From assembly GCA_030220185.1 (NCBI GenBank), contig JASPKZ010007555.1, positions 1-64,000 of the forward strand: 64,000 nucleotides of DNA, in the 5' to 3' direction. The translations under genes and the position numbers were made by a program. This document shows positions 63,586 to 64,000 of this stretch, one piece after another; the stretch's first letter is position 1, and each line of letters starts with the position of its first letter. The notes beneath the pieces were generated by a model that made no database searches, was not told where the DNA came from, and saw only the letters and a list, made by a program, of their open reading frames with translations. The stretch comes from Diploptera punctata. Lineage: Eukaryota > Arthropoda > Insecta > Blattodea > Blaberidae.

Positions 63586-63883
63586 GTATATGATGTTATT
63601 CTATTTTTAACATTACTTTATTTGCTAGTAATGCTTATATTTAATATTGAAACACTGAAAAATATATATTGTTTATTATATGATGAGTTTCACTGATGTT
63701 AGTTTTTTAAACAGCCAAGCATTTATGTTTTAAACATGTCCCAAAAGTCAAAATATAAATTTTTTTCTTAAAGTCTTCATACTCTTCATTTTGATAATTG
63801 ATTTTAAAAGTAATTCTACTATGATATCACTACTGTTATTAATCTATTTTCTTTTTTTATAATTTTGACCATTGCTCTAGGGG

Positions 63884-64000
63884 GCATGCCTTAGCGTAGT
63901 GGTTAAGGGACTGCGCTACAAGTTGGAAGGTCAAAGGTTCGAGTCCCACTGGGGTCAGGATTTTTAAACTGACCCAAACCTTCTGGCAGCACTATAGCCC
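63884..64000 (+). mobile_element. tRNA-derived SINE (family A), cut by the window end
   Basis: GGGCATGCCTTAGCGTAGTG (A-box region), AGGTTCGAGTCCC (B box), then TTTTTAAACTGACCCAAACC and CTGGCAGCACTATAGCCC. It matches 50834 onward. Confidence 0.85.

Noticed and set aside
62595..63060. Two + open frames as small membrane proteins
   Set aside because: They overlap an (AAG)n-ended repeat and run into a PLE arm; no start context or homology supports them.
35163..63585. TUFM as a bacterial contaminant or processed pseudogene
   Set aside because: It is split by six introns with proper splice sites, and the frame and GTPase motifs are intact.

Overview
The window looks like nuclear DNA of an arthropod, most likely a large-genome insect. 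It is AT-rich, has one intron-split housekeeping gene, and is saturated with Penelope-like elements (PLEs), mariner, Tigger and hAT transposons, LINE tails and tRNA-derived SINEs. A cockroach or termite would fit the repeat load and gene structure, but that is inference; nothing in the sequence fixes the species.

The one host gene is mitochondrial elongation factor Tu (TUFM), on the + strand. Seven coding exons can be joined in phase: 12265-12304, 18579-18631, 35163-35328, 42507-42673, 52281-52421, 58158-58302 and 63472-63585. They encode about 275 residues: a basic leader and all five GTPase motifs ([21 protein letters not shown] and SAL). The 3' exons lie beyond position 64000. Six introns of about 5 to 16.5 kb hold nearly everything else; 1-12264 is upstream DNA.

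Layout. 1-12264: a mini-PLE palindrome, a pyrimidine-rich repeat, PLE remnants, LINE tails, a mariner (6549-7885), a TIR element and a 576-bp MITE. Intron 1: more copies of that MITE (some carrying GCGCATGCGC), a PLE and a LINE end. Intron 2: LINEs, two hAT relatives, a tandem tRNA-bearing repeat, SINEs and PLE palindromes. Intron 3: SINEs, a mini-PLE with a textbook ribozyme, a mariner, and a young PLE inside a hAT relic. Intron 4: a 1-kb PLE palindrome, PLE-in-PLE nesting, and a mariner interrupted by a SINE. Intron 5: a PLE, a Tigger, and a PLE interrupted by a tRNA-bearing element. Intron 6: PLEs, SINE fragments and a LINE tail.

The most notable signal is a set of hammerhead self-cleaving ribozyme motifs (CUGANGA, stem II, GAAA, very short stem III, NUH) in the terminal regions of the PLEs. 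They occur in intact, near-intact and decayed forms, often on both arms of a palindrome. Hammerheads in PLEs are an established phenomenon. What merits attention here is their number, the many ORF-less palindromic copies, their overlap with the end of the GIY-YIG reading frame, the splice-donor-like GAG/GTRAG just downstream, and their position inside TUFM introns in both orientations.
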